Source: Fidelibacterota bacterium
GTDB lineage: Bacteria; Pseudomonadota; Alphaproteobacteria; Rhodospirillales; Rhodospirillaceae
Assembly (NCBI GenBank): GCA_947475295.1
Contig: CANJLF010000006.1
Location: forward strand, 1-64,000
Reading direction: 5' to 3'
DNA: 64,000 nt
Below, piece after piece: positions 26,033 through 35,223 of this stretch (position 1 is the first letter of the stretch; every line of letters begins with the position of its first letter). Made by a program: the position numbers and the translations under genes. The notes under the pieces were generated by a model, which saw only the letters and a list, made by a program, of their open reading frames with translations, made no database searches and was not told the origin of the DNA.

Positions 26033-27829
26033 TCAGCCGGCCGGGATGCCGGAATCGAGAGCGGAAATTTCGCCCGCGATGAACATGGCCTTGGCGCGGA
26101 CGCGCGCGAGCTTGCCGGAACTGGTTTTGGGCAGGCTGCGCGGGGGCACCAGCACGACTTCACAAGTGACGCCGACGGATTCCTGCACTTTTGTCCGCAC
26201 TTCAGCCGCAATGCGCGCGCGTTCGCCGGCATCGCTGGGGCGGCATTGCACGAGGATCGCCGGCCGTTCAACACCGTCGGCATCGGTCAGCAAGATCGCG
26301 GCGGCGTCGCCGGACTTGAGGCCGTCGATATGCTCCACGGTCCACTCGATATCCTGCGGCCAGACATTCCGGCCGTTGAAGATCATCATATCCTTGGCGC
26401 GGCCGACGATGACCAGTTCGTCGCCGATCCAGTAGGCAAGATCGCCTGTATCCAGCCAGCCGCTCTTGAGGACTTCGGCAGTGCCCTCGGGATTATTGAA
26501 ATACCCCTCCATGACGCTATCGCCGGAGATAAACAGCCGGCCGACCTGACGTTGACCCAGCACAAAACCCTGCTCGTCGCGGATTTCGCCGCGTTGGCCA
26601 GGAAGAATTTTGCCGCAGACTACAAAAGCGCGGCCATCGGCTTCATTGGCCGCCGGCACGGCGCGGTGACCTTCCAAAGCATCCTTGTCGATGACATCGA
26701 CGTGCAAGCCGGCGCTGGTATCCGAGAAACTGACCGCCAATACGCATTCCGCGAGGCCGTAGCTGGCATTGAACGCCTTCTCCGAGAAGCCATAAGGCTT
26801 AAAGGCTTCAGCGAAGGCCTGTAACACATGCGGCTTGATCATCTCACCGCCGATACCTGCCACACGCCAGGACAATAAATCGAGATCAAGCGCGCCCGGG
26901 GCCATGGTTGAGACACGCCGCGCGCACAGCTCGTATCCGAATGAGGGCGCGTAGGACATGCTGGCCTTATTGTCGCTGATGATCTTAAGCCACGTCAGCG
27001 GACGACGCGCAAAATCTTCCGTCGGCAGATAGTCGATCGACGACTGGCTGGTGACGCCACCGAGCATGAAACCCACAAGTCCCATGTCGTGGAAGAACGG
27101 CAGCCACGACATGGCGCGCTCGCCTTCGCTATTACGTGCGCCGTATTTATTCATGGAATGGCAGTTGGCCATCAGGCTTGCATGAGTCACCATGACGCCC
27201 ATGGGAAAGCGCGTGGAGCCTGAACTGTACTGAATGTAGGAAAGGTCGGCGGCGCTTGCTTGGTTCAGCTTCCCTTGGCCTTCCGGCAGTGCTGTCACGT
27301 CGGCGAGTGTGCCGATTAACGCCAACGAAACGCCGCGCGCAGCCTCTTGCACAAACGGTAGAAACTCTTGCGGCCCCAGCGCCATGCGCGCACCAGACGA
27401 CACCATCTGCCCTTTGATTTGATCGACATAGGCTTCGCGCCGGCCGAAGGCCGTCGGCAACGGCATCGGCACCGGAATAATGCCAGCATATTGGCAGGCA
27501 AAAAACAGGGTCAGGAATTCGGGCGCCGTTGCCGCCAAAAGCGCTATGCGCTCGCCGGGTTTTATCCCAGCCGCCGAGAGGCGAAGGGCATGGCTTACAG
27601 CCTGATCACGCAGATCGCGGAATGTGTGAACCTTTTCCAGGACACCGCGCGCATTATAAAAATTGAAGCCGGTGTCGCTTTTAGCCGCGTAGTCGAGGGA
27701 TTCGGTCAAGGTGGCGAAATCCGCCAACCGCTTCTTTAGGTTGGGGGTATGGCCGGGTGTAGGGCGCAAAATGGGCGCGGCAGCCGCAGTGGACGGATTG
27801 CTCTGTGACATAGGGGGCGTTGTCACCAT
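26033..27829 (-). CDS. aasR: acyl-ACP synthetase (fatty acyl-AMP ligase type)
   Basis: A 598-residue adenylate-forming enzyme: A3-type loop YIQYSSGSTRFPMGV, A5 region NASYGLAECVLAVSF, A7/A8 LDTGDLAYWIGDELVIVGRAKDMM, and a C-terminal Lys in LPKTSSGKL. Its pattern fits fatty acyl-AMP ligases, which pass acyl-AMP to an ACP rather than CoA. It is first in the operon whose ACP lies two genes downstream, so it probably loads that ACP with a fatty acid for ceramide synthesis, as AasR does in Caulobacter. An in-frame ATG six codons in is an alternative start. Confidence 0.88.
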   Translation of the reverse strand: MVTTPPMSQSNPSTAAAAPILRPTPGHTPNLKKRLADFATLTESLDYAAKSDTGFNFYNARGVLEKVHTFRDLRDQAVSHALRLSAAGIKPGERIALLAATAPEFLTLFFACQYAGIIPVPMPLPTAFGRREAYVDQIKGQMVSSGARMALGPQEFLPFVQEAARGVSLALIGTLADVTALPEGQGKLNQASAADLSYIQYSSGSTRFPMGVMVTHASLMANCHSMNKYGARNSEGERAMSWLPFFHDMGLVGFMLGGVTSQSSIDYLPTEDFARRPLTWLKIISDNKASMSYAPSFGYELCARRVSTMAPGALDLDLLSWRVAGIGGEMIKPHVLQAFAEAFKPYGFSEKAFNASYGLAECVLAVSFSDTSAGLHVDVIDKDALEGHRAVPAANEADGRAFVVCGKILPGQRGEIRDEQGFVLGQRQVGRLFISGDSVMEGYFNNPEGTAEVLKSGWLDTGDLAYWIGDELVIVGRAKDMMIFNGRNVWPQDIEWTVEHIDGLKSGDAAAILLTDADGVERPAILVQCRPSDAGERARIAAEVRTKVQESVGVTCEVVLVPPRSLPKTSSGKLARVRAKAMFIAGEISALDSGIPAG

Positions 27830-27952
27830 AAAATGTATGTGAGGGTCAACTCACCGAATGTTACAAATATTGCAGCTTGGGCTACGATGCCGCAATAAGC
27901 AGGGCCCCGATTTAGCACCGTATAAACCTAGCACAGCATAGGAAGAATTTTT

Positions 27953-28261
27953 ATGGACAATAAAATTTTGGCCGTCGCCGTGGTTGGCGCCGCCGTCGTG
28001 GCGAGCGCTGTGACCATGAGCATCGTCAACTCGCCGACCATGACCGCCGATACCGGGCCCGGCAAAGAACAATGTTTCGGCGTTGCCAAAGCCGGCGAGA
28101 ACGGCTGCGCCAATGCCGCCCACAGCTGCGGCGGCCTCGCTGCGGTCGACAGGGGCGGGCAGGATTGGATGCTGGTCGAAGCCGGCACCTGTGTGCAAAT
28201 GGGCGGTCAGCTGACGGCCTTCGACGAGGCGAAGCCTGCAGAGGCCAAGAGCGGCGGATAA
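27953..28261 (+). CDS. bufA: bufferin precursor peptide (DUF2282, BufA1-like)
   Basis: A 102-residue RiPP precursor. Residues ~1-27 are a hydrophobic signal-like leader; the core has four cysteines (41, 52, 59, 80) in the DUF2282 context [20 protein letters not shown] and [10 protein letters not shown]. Bufferins are periplasmic copper-binding peptides whose central Cys are converted to metal-binding heterocycles by the DUF692 oxidase with its DUF2063 partner. Both follow directly (6-bp gap to bufB). AGGAAGAA precedes the ATG, and a TATAAA box lies near 27920. It is divergent from aasR. Confidence 0.92.
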   Translation: MDNKILAVAVVGAAVVASAVTMSIVNSPTMTADTGPGKEQCFGVAKAGENGCANAAHSCGGLAAVDRGGQDWMLVEAGTCVQMGGQLTAFDEAKPAEAKSGG

Positions 28262-28267
28262 CTTCCC

Positions 28268-29143
28268 TTGCCTGGCCCTGATGCAAGCCTTCCCAGCGCG
28301 GCGGGCATCGGGTTGCGGACGCCGCACATGGTGTCCTTCGCCTGCGAAGAGCAAGACGCGGCGTTGACCGCGGCCTGGGTTGAAATTCACAGTGAAAACT
28401 TTCTTTGCGACGGCGGGCCGCGTTTGGCGATGTTAGACGCGGTCGCCGCGCGTTACCCCATGAGCTGTCACGGCGTCGGACTGTCGCTGGGATCGGCGGA
28501 AGGTCTCGATCATGCTCATGTCGCGCGTCTCAAGCGCCTGTTCGACCGCGTGAAGCCGCGTCTGGTATCCGAGCACCTGTCGTGGAGCGTTACGGGCGGG
28601 GTCTATCTCAACGATCTGCTTCCCCTGCCCTACACGGAATCCGCACTGGCTGTGGTCTGCAAGAACGTGGACACGGCGCAGCAGGCTTTTGGCCGGCGCA
28701 TTCTGCTGGAGAATCCATCCGGCTATTTGCGGTTTTCGGACTCGACCATGAGCGAGCCGGAGTTTCTAGGCCGTCTCGTGGAGCGGACCGGCTGCGGCCT
28801 CTTGCTGGACGTCAACAACGTCTATGTCGGCGCAATCAACAACGACTTCGACCCCATGGAATACTTGCACTCCATTCCCGCCGCGGCCGTGGGCGAGATT
28901 CATCTGGCGGGACACACGCAAATCGGCGCCGATGGAACACGCGTGCTCGTAGATACGCACGGCACTAGGATCAGCGGCCCGGTATGGGACTTATATGCCG
29001 GCGTTATCCATCGCATGGGCGCGCGTCCGACGCTGATTGAATGGGACCAAGACATCCCGGAGATTGGCGTTCTGCTGCGTGAGGCGGCCGCGGCGCAACG
29101 CCTCCTCGACGGCGCAGGGCGGAGTGTCGCCCATGTCGGCTAG
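28268..29143 (+). CDS. bufB: DUF692 multinuclear iron oxidase (BufB/MNIO)
   Basis: A 291-residue TIM-barrel enzyme from a TTG start; the conserved beginning AGIGLRTPH lies before the first ATG, which supports the TTG. Metal-site residues typical of DUF692/MNIO proteins are visible: EIHSENF, SCHGVGLSLGS, SEHLSW, LENPSGYL, LLLDVNNVYV, GEIHLAGH and IEWDQDIP. The family modifies precursor cysteines using a multi-iron centre and O2. It lies between the precursor gene and bufC, and its stop overlaps the bufC start. Confidence 0.93.
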   Translation: MPGPDASLPSAAGIGLRTPHMVSFACEEQDAALTAAWVEIHSENFLCDGGPRLAMLDAVAARYPMSCHGVGLSLGSAEGLDHAHVARLKRLFDRVKPRLVSEHLSWSVTGGVYLNDLLPLPYTESALAVVCKNVDTAQQAFGRRILLENPSGYLRFSDSTMSEPEFLGRLVERTGCGLLLDVNNVYVGAINNDFDPMEYLHSIPAAAVGEIHLAGHTQIGADGTRVLVDTHGTRISGPVWDLYAGVIHRMGARPTLIEWDQDIPEIGVLLREAAAAQRLLDGAGRSVAHVG

Positions 29144-29915
29144 GACATCGCCGGGCCTTTCCGAAATTCAGCAACGTTTCCGCGACGCGGTCCTCAGTGC
29201 CGACAACACCGCGCTGACGTCGATGGTGGGCGCGCCGGGGAACGCACCGGGCGCCATCGCCGCGCGCATCGCCGTCTACCGCGCAACGGTTCAAGGCAGC
29301 TTGATCGAGGTTCTTGCCGCCACGTTCCCCGTGGTGAAGCGCGTGGTTGGAGACAGTTTCTTCAAAGGCCTTGCCGGGCGTTTCATTATCGCCGCACCGC
29401 CGGCTGTCCCACAGCTTTCCGCCTATGGCGCGGACTTCGCGGATTTTATCGCGCGGGAGGATGTCGGACATCGCTTGCCCTATTTGGCCGACACCGCACG
29501 GCTGGAGTGGGCCAGAAACGAAAGCTATTTTGCCGCCGACACCGAGCCATTCAATCCGAGCAATCTCGCTGTCCTTTCGCCCGACGCCATGGCGCGCGTT
29601 GTCCTGAGATTGCATCCGGCAACGCGTCTAGTCGCCTCGGACTTTCCGATCTACCGCATCTGGGAGACTAACCAGCCCCAAGTTATAGACGTTCCGCAAA
29701 TTAATATGCGCTTGGGCCAGGCCGCGCTGGTGTCCCGAAAGGGATATCAAGTCATCACCCGCGCCTTGACCCCACCCGACGCCGCCTTTGTAGCGGCCGT
29801 CGCCGCGGGAAAGAATTTGCGTGAAGCTGCCGACGTCGCGCTGAAGGGCGATGCCGCCTTCGGCCTGCAGGCTGCCCTGCAGGCGCACTTCATCAACGGC
29901 ATTTTTCAGAATTAG
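29133..29915 (+). CDS. bufC: DUF2063 bufferin maturation partner (BufC)
   Basis: About 260 residues from ATG 29133, inside the last codons of bufB and preceded by GGAG. The sequence follows the DUF2063 pattern: LSEIQQRFRDAVL, IAVYRATVQGSLIEVLAATFPVVKRVVG and YLADTARLEWARNESYFA. These proteins bind the precursor and present it to the DUF692 oxidase. No DoxX-like bufD gene follows. It is convergent with the next minus-strand gene, 6 bp away. Confidence 0.92.
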   Translation: MSARTSPGLSEIQQRFRDAVLSADNTALTSMVGAPGNAPGAIAARIAVYRATVQGSLIEVLAATFPVVKRVVGDSFFKGLAGRFIIAAPPAVPQLSAYGADFADFIAREDVGHRLPYLADTARLEWARNESYFAADTEPFNPSNLAVLSPDAMARVVLRLHPATRLVASDFPIYRIWETNQPQVIDVPQINMRLGQAALVSRKGYQVITRALTPPDAAFVAAVAAGKNLREAADVALKGDAAFGLQAALQAHFINGIFQN

Positions 29916-29921
29916 CGTGGC

Positions 29922-31142
29922 TTATTTTACGTCGAAGCCGGTTTTCGCCAGCAGGCCGTAAAATTCCTTGATGGCCTTTTCCTTGTCGGAGGGATCGGGG
30001 ATCTCTTCGGTAAGGGCGGCAATAAAGTCCTTCCGGCGCAAGTAAGAGACAACTGTGTCCCGCGCGATAGTGGTGGCGCGGCCGACCGTCAAGACGCCCG
30101 AGGCGCAGAACGTCACCAGCCGCGTCGCGCGGTCGCGGAAGGGCAGGCGCTTGTCGTCGAGCCGCTCAATGACGCCTTGCGAGATGATGTAGTCGGAGAC
30201 CAGTTCGTCGAACTTGCCCGCAACCGGATCGCGCAGGCGGTCCGGCAGCTTGGAGTCCAGCACCAGGCGCTGCATACCGCAGACTTCCTGAAGCCGGGCC
30301 TTTTCAGTGCGCGCCTCGGGCGCGATTTTCTGGATGGTATTCAGCTGACCGGCCAAATCGCGCACTTGGTTCTCGATCAAGCCGCGCATCTCCGGATCGC
30401 TGCTGGGATCGTACATCGCTAGCAAGTAGATGAATTTGCGCTGCCCCGAAGTCAGCTTGTCGCGCACGCCTTCCATGGCGCGCTTGCGTCCCGTGGCGCC
30501 GCCGACATTGCTCAAGCGGCCCCAACGTTCGGTAAGACCCGCCGCCATGGGCCGGCCGCCCAAAACGCCGTGATGGGTGATGACGCGCTCGATAATTGTA
30601 TCGAAGAACAGCTTGTCCGCGTTCTGGTCCTCGCTATTGGTGAGCCGGACAGCGCTGGCCAAATCGCGCTCCAGCCGGTCGAACAGAATGGCCTTAGATC
30701 GCGGCAGCAGGTTCGCCGCGAAAAGCTGATTGAGCAGCGCAACCAATTCCTCGACGGCGAATTTAGTCGGCTTGCACTTGCCTTCCAGTAAATCGAGAAT
30801 CCGCATCATGGCATCGCCAAGATGCTTGGAGACGCCGATCACATCCTTGATAACGGTTTTAGAAACCAGAATGTCGGCCATCATCTCATCGACCATGGCG
30901 CGGGCGCGCTCGTCCTTCTGAGATTGGGCTATAGGCAAAAGCTCGGACATTTTACCGAGCCAGCCGTTCCAATTGACGCTCGTGCGAACAAAGGCTACGT
31001 GAGCGAGATAGTTGCGTTCCTCGACATCACTGACCCGGGCGTCCATGCGGCGCCAGAGCTCGTCGAGGGTGCTGCCTTTCAGTTCGGGCAATTCGCGACT
31101 ATCAACTTCGCGCGCGCTTGGCGATGGCATCGACGGCGGCAT
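29922..31142 (-). CDS. large helical protein of unknown function
   Basis: A 406-residue, mostly helical, charged cytoplasmic protein without signal peptide or membrane helix. I recognise no domain. Readable landmarks are STLDELWRRMDARVSDVEERN, FDRLERDLASAVRLTNSED and TRLVTFCASGVLTVGRA. Its start overlaps the upstream gene by 41 bp in another frame; a nearer start, at MPSPSAREV, reduces this slightly. Together with that gene it probably forms a two-gene unit, perhaps two halves of one functional complex. Confidence 0.7.
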   Translation of the reverse strand: MPPSMPSPSAREVDSRELPELKGSTLDELWRRMDARVSDVEERNYLAHVAFVRTSVNWNGWLGKMSELLPIAQSQKDERARAMVDEMMADILVSKTVIKDVIGVSKHLGDAMMRILDLLEGKCKPTKFAVEELVALLNQLFAANLLPRSKAILFDRLERDLASAVRLTNSEDQNADKLFFDTIIERVITHHGVLGGRPMAAGLTERWGRLSNVGGATGRKRAMEGVRDKLTSGQRKFIYLLAMYDPSSDPEMRGLIENQVRDLAGQLNTIQKIAPEARTEKARLQEVCGMQRLVLDSKLPDRLRDPVAGKFDELVSDYIISQGVIERLDDKRLPFRDRATRLVTFCASGVLTVGRATTIARDTVVSYLRRKDFIAALTEEIPDPSDKEKAIKEFYGLLAKTGFDVK

Positions 31143-31638
31143 AGATCACGTCCTTGCGTTTACGCGCATCACCACCGGTGACGCGCGCATGCAGGCTGGC
31201 AATCTTGTCGACAGCCGAAGGCACCATGGTATCGAGGTTGAGCATCCGCTTAAGATTTTTGTGGCTGTGCAGCAGCTCAAACGGCGTCATCTCGTGCTTG
31301 TCGAGATACTTGGTGAAGATCCGCGCCATCGTCGTGCGCGCTGCCGTCTGATAGTAGTCGGTGACTTTTTCGCACAAGGGGGCTTCGTTCACCGGCGTGA
31401 TGGAGAAGTCCTCGTCCTTGCTGACGTCTTTCAACTGCTTGAAAATTTCGGTCTCGCGGCGCTCGCCGCTGCCGAACTGCGATTCCTTGATAATGCGCAC
31501 GCCTTCGGTGGTCTTCATGGCCAGAAGGTCGGCGGCTTTACGGCGCGCGGTCTCCTCGGTCGGTACGACCTCGAAAATGGCCCACCGTCCGCCCTTGTGG
31601 AGCTGGATTTCAAACTGCGCGCGTCCGAGGACTTCCAT
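31102..31638 (-). CDS. helical protein of unknown function, coupled to the next gene
   Basis: About 178 residues from ATG 31638. The open frame continues 30 codons upstream, but that part looks non-coding. The first ~45 residues look like a beta-rich module (AQFEIQLHKGGRWAIFEVVPTEETARRKAADLL), the rest is helical. I know no family. The 3' end overlaps the following 406-residue gene, which implies coupled translation. Confidence 0.65.
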   Translation of the reverse strand: MEVLGRAQFEIQLHKGGRWAIFEVVPTEETARRKAADLLAMKTTEGVRIIKESQFGSGERRETEIFKQLKDVSKDEDFSITPVNEAPLCEKVTDYYQTAARTTMARIFTKYLDKHEMTPFELLHSHKNLKRMLNLDTMVPSAVDKIASLHARVTGGDARKRKDVIYAAVDAIAKRARS

Positions 31639-31923
31639 TCTGGTTTGTCCCGTGTGCGACCCCGATCCCCCAATGGAAGTGGGCCTTAAGATTAGAAAGG
31701 GTGTAACAAATTCCTTAACGTTCGGCAAAATCCTAAATATCGGCCCAAGCCATACCCATGCATCATTGGCATATAGCGCAGAATCCCCGGTAGGACGTTA
31801 ACCTAAAAGTATCGAAATGGTGGCAGCCTGATTCGACTATTTGGCCGAACCTTGGCCCGAGGGAGCCCCACGGCTATGCGTGCAACACTGTCCACTGACC
31901 CGTTTATTTTGATCGGGCGCCTT

Positions 31924-32634
31924 ATGCGCTTGCTCACCCTGTGCCTGATCGTGGGCGCGACGCTCATGCTCGCGGCCTGCGGCGACGGCGGAAAAGCCGA
32001 AGTCAAAGGTATGAAGGAACAACTGCAGCGGGCTTACGGCAACAAAGACTTTGCCAAGGTTTTGGATTTGTCGCAGAAGGGTTTGACGCTGTCACGCAAA
32101 ACCATGGGGGATAAGGCCGCCGACACGCTGTTCTTCGCGCAAGGCATCTCCGAAGCCAATTTGAATCTGCGCAATGCGCGGGGCGCCATTGCGGCCCTGC
32201 GCCAGGAACTCAGTATGCGCGCCGCGGCCGGTCAGTCGGAAGATAAACTGCAGAAGCGCCGCACGCTGCTGATCAAAATCGCCGAAGAAAACGGCGACAA
32301 GGTCACGGCCGGCGATCAGGCGGTAATCGTCGCCAAAGGCATCAACATGGGTCCCGGCAAAGACCCGCAGCCGGTTTATCAAGCGGATACCGACTATCCG
32401 CCGGACCAATATCGCCAGAGGGTCGAGGGCGACGTTGATATCGCATTCGGACTGGACGCCACCGGCGCGGTGACGGCCGCGCGCGTCGTCAAGGCGACAC
32501 CGCCCATGGTCTTCGATCAGGCTGCGTTGGAAAGCTTCAGGAAGTGGCGCTTCACGCCGATGCTCGATAGCTCCGGTCAGCAGGTCTCCGGTTCCGGATA
32601 TACCTTCACCGTCGCGTTCCGTTTGAGACGTTAG
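31924..32634 (+). CDS. lipoprotein with C-terminal TonB domain
   Basis: About 236 residues from ATG 31924. Signal peptide with lipobox LAAC (Cys19). Residues ~25-120 are helical and TPR-like (FAKVLDLSQKGLTLSRK). The last ~80 residues are a TonB C-terminal domain (GDVDIAFGLDATGAVTAARVVKATPPMVFDQAALESFRKW is its typical pattern, ending FTVAFRLRR). Such proteins are not classical TonB energisers, because they lack the N-terminal helix anchored to ExbBD; they are probably envelope assembly or scaffold factors. It stands alone between divergent neighbours. Confidence 0.82.
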   Translation: MRLLTLCLIVGATLMLAACGDGGKAEVKGMKEQLQRAYGNKDFAKVLDLSQKGLTLSRKTMGDKAADTLFFAQGISEANLNLRNARGAIAALRQELSMRAAAGQSEDKLQKRRTLLIKIAEENGDKVTAGDQAVIVAKGINMGPGKDPQPVYQADTDYPPDQYRQRVEGDVDIAFGLDATGAVTAARVVKATPPMVFDQAALESFRKWRFTPMLDSSGQQVSGSGYTFTVAFRLRR

Positions 32635-32640
32635 CGGCCT

Positions 32641-32949
32641 TTATTGCGCCATGAGGCACACCGTGGCCACGGCGATTACCTTTTCCATGATGGCCGGCGG
32701 CGGCGCTTGTCCGGTTTCACCGGCTTTGCTGTAGATTTCCATTTCCCGCGGCGTCAGGCGGGCTTTGGTTTCACGCACCAGACAGCTGCACAATTTGTTG
32801 CGGTCACCCGATACGGCCTGGCCGGTTTGCTCCATGAAACCGGTGCAAATGTCCTGTAAGGGATCGCCCGAGCTTTTGGGTAGAGATTGCTGGGCGAAAG
32901 CCGGCAGCGCCGTCATGGCAAAAAACGACACAATCAAAATGGACTTCAT
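32641..32949 (-). CDS. small exported protein
   Basis: 102 residues. The signal peptide is ~1-19 (MKSILIVSFFAMTALPAFA). The mature part has four Cys (DICTGF, LCSCLV, VCLMAQ) and a pattern LTPREMEIYSK. I do not recognise it. It could be a small periplasmic or surface protein stabilised by disulfides. Confidence 0.68.
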   Translation of the reverse strand: MKSILIVSFFAMTALPAFAQQSLPKSSGDPLQDICTGFMEQTGQAVSGDRNKLCSCLVRETKARLTPREMEIYSKAGETGQAPPPAIMEKVIAVATVCLMAQ

Positions 32950-32973
32950 GGGTGAGCCCCCGTTGACGCCAGT

Positions 32974-33435
32974 CTACGCGGCCTGAGCTTCCGACTGCAC
33001 CAGCAGCATATAGAGGCCGTCGGCGGTCTCGGCGCCGCGCAACTTTTCGCAGACCGTCGCATCGCGCAACAGGCGTGAGACACGCGCCAAGGCCTTGAGG
33101 TGATCGGCACCCGCACCTTCAGGCGCCAGCAGCAGGAAAATCAGATCGACCGGCTGTTCGTCGATGGCGTCGAAATCGATCGGCTTGTCGAGACGTGCGA
33201 ACACGCCGTAGAGCTTCTTGAACTCAGCCAGCTTACCGTGGGGAATGGCGATGCCGTTGCCGACGCCGGTTGTGCCCAGGCGTTCACGCTCCAGCAGCGT
33301 TTCAAAAATCTTGCGGTCGTTGACGCCGGTGATCTGCGCTGCGTGCCGCGCCAGTTCCTGCAGGGCCTGCTTCTTGCTGCTGGCCTTAAGGCCCGAGATA
33401 ACCGCCTCGGGTTGAAGCAAATCGCTGATTTCCAT
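32974..33435 (-). CDS. ptsN: PTS IIA-like nitrogen-regulatory protein
   Basis: 153 residues of the EIIA-Ntr family. Phosphorylated His lies in GNGIAIPHGKL; PVDLIFLLLAPEGAG and HLKALARVSRLLRD match the family. It accepts phosphate from the PTS-Ntr chain and regulates K+ transport and nitrogen/carbon balance. In alphaproteobacteria it usually follows rpoN-hpf; here it lies 282 bp downstream of rpoN without hpf between. Confidence 0.93.
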   Translation of the reverse strand: MEISDLLQPEAVISGLKASSKKQALQELARHAAQITGVNDRKIFETLLERERLGTTGVGNGIAIPHGKLAEFKKLYGVFARLDKPIDFDAIDEQPVDLIFLLLAPEGAGADHLKALARVSRLLRDATVCEKLRGAETADGLYMLLVQSEAQAA

Positions 33436-33717
33436 GGGGCGCCCTTACACCGCGTTCGCGAAGGCCGCAGCGTGTCCGCCGCGCAAACGTGAACTGGATG
33501 TGCCGATATAAAACGGTGTCGTCATACGACGGGATAATCTCCAGGTGTAAACAAACGCCTTCGAACTTTTCTAAGCTGTCGAATTTTGGTTTTGTCCACC
33601 GCACCTCTCGCGTCACATCCCTTGGATGCATCGCAGGGGCCGCCCAAAAAGGTGGCGGAACATAGGCACGGGTTCCCGCGAAGTCAAGAATTCACCGGTC
33701 TTAATGCCGGTGCCGAA
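33436..33717. other. gap between rpoN and ptsN without hpf
   Basis: 282 bp with no supported gene. Many alphaproteobacteria carry the ribosome hibernation factor gene here. I looked on the minus strand for HPF-like sequence and found none; the only open frame crosses into ptsN and is Arg-rich without family pattern. Confidence 0.5.
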
Positions 33718-35223
33718 TCAACGCCCGGTGTAGCCGGCGGCCTTGTCGCGGCGGCGTTGTACCGAAGAGGGAATATTGAGGGAATCCCGATACTTGGCGA
33801 CGGTTCGGCGGGCCACCTCGATGCCGCCGGTCCTGAGGATGTCTACAATCTTGTCATCCGACAGAACGTCGCTGAGCGGCTCGGCATCGATCAGTGTCTT
33901 GATGCGGTGACGTACCGCTTCGGCTGAGTGGTTTTCCGCGCCGCTGACCGAAGACGCCAATCCTTGTGTGAAGAAATATTTCAATTCGAAGATGCCGCGC
34001 GGTGTGGCCATGTACTTGTTGGTGGTCACGCGGCTGACTGTACTTTCATGCATCTCGATGGCGTCGGCAACATCGCGCAGGATCAGCGGCCGCAAATGCG
34101 TGACGCCCAAGCGAAAGAAAGCGTCCTGCTGTTTGACCAGCTCGGTCGCGACTTTAAGAATGGTTTCGGCGCGCTGATGCAGCGCCTTCACCAACCAGTT
34201 GGCGGACTGAAGCCGCTCGGCCAGAAACTCCTTGTCGGCCTTGGTGACCTTGGCGCGGCTGACGTCGCTGATATAGCTGCGGTTGACCAGAACACGCGGC
34301 AAGGTGTCGGTGTTCAACTCCACGCGCCAGCCGCCGTCGGGCCTAAGCGACATCATGACGTCGGGGATCACGGATTCATTGACTACGCGTTCGAACCGCA
34401 GCGCCGGTTTCGGGTCAAGCGCCCGCACTTCGGCGATCATGTCCTGGATATCTTCCATCGATACGGCGCAAACTTCGCGCAGCTTCTTGATATCGCGTGC
34501 CGCCAGAAGTTCGATGTTGGCGACAAAGGCCGCCATGGCAGGGTCGAAACGGTTGCGATCTTCAAGCTGCAGGCGCAGGCACTCTTTCAGATCACGCGCG
34601 AAAATGCCGGCGGGATCGAAACGCTGTAATAGCGCCAGCACGCCTTCGACGCGCGCGATGTCCGTGCCGAGCTGTGCCGCGGCTTCGGCCAGATCCAAGC
34701 GTAGATATCCGCTCTCGTCCAACTGATCGATCAGATAGATGCCGATGAAACGGTCGGCGGGCACGGTGACGGACAGATTGAGCTGCTGGACAAGGTGGCT
34801 GCGCAAATCGGGCGCCTCGGCCACCGTGCGCTCAAGATCCGGCATATCGCCGCCCAACCCGCCGCCGCCCCAGGTTTCGGCGCTATGCGTATCCATGCCG
34901 CCGCCCTCGTCGCCGCCCAATCCGGACTCGTTGGTTTCGACCGCGGCTTCCACGTCCAGTGGCGCTTCATCCTGACCGTCGACGGAATCGACAACCGACA
35001 ATCCAGCGTCACTGCGGTCGTCGGCATTGCCCGCAGCTTCGGCCAAAGCTCCGCCGTCGCCGGTCTCGTCAGGCTCAAGCAGCGGATTGTCGGTGAGTTC
35101 CTGTTCGACGTATTCGGACAGCTCCACCGCCGACAACTGCAGCAGCTTGATGGCCTGCTGCAGCTGCGGTGTGATAACGAGGCTTTGGCTTTGCCTGAGG
35201 TCTAAGCGCGGCGCGAGAGCCAT
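33718..35223 (-). CDS. rpoN: RNA polymerase sigma-54 factor
   Basis: 501 residues. Region I: LVITPQLQQAIKLLQLSAVELSEYVEQELTDNPLLE-type activator-interaction segment. Region II is acidic (~55-120). The core-binding and DNA-binding parts follow; the RpoN box ARRTVAKYR is near the C-terminus. It directs transcription from -24/-12 promoters that need AAA+ activators. It is 135 bp downstream of lptB, as expected for this conserved locus. Confidence 0.95.
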   Translation of the reverse strand: MALAPRLDLRQSQSLVITPQLQQAIKLLQLSAVELSEYVEQELTDNPLLEPDETGDGGALAEAAGNADDRSDAGLSVVDSVDGQDEAPLDVEAAVETNESGLGGDEGGGMDTHSAETWGGGGLGGDMPDLERTVAEAPDLRSHLVQQLNLSVTVPADRFIGIYLIDQLDESGYLRLDLAEAAAQLGTDIARVEGVLALLQRFDPAGIFARDLKECLRLQLEDRNRFDPAMAAFVANIELLAARDIKKLREVCAVSMEDIQDMIAEVRALDPKPALRFERVVNESVIPDVMMSLRPDGGWRVELNTDTLPRVLVNRSYISDVSRAKVTKADKEFLAERLQSANWLVKALHQRAETILKVATELVKQQDAFFRLGVTHLRPLILRDVADAIEMHESTVSRVTTNKYMATPRGIFELKYFFTQGLASSVSGAENHSAEAVRHRIKTLIDAEPLSDVLSDDKIVDILRTGGIEVARRTVAKYRDSLNIPSSVQRRRDKAAGYTGR

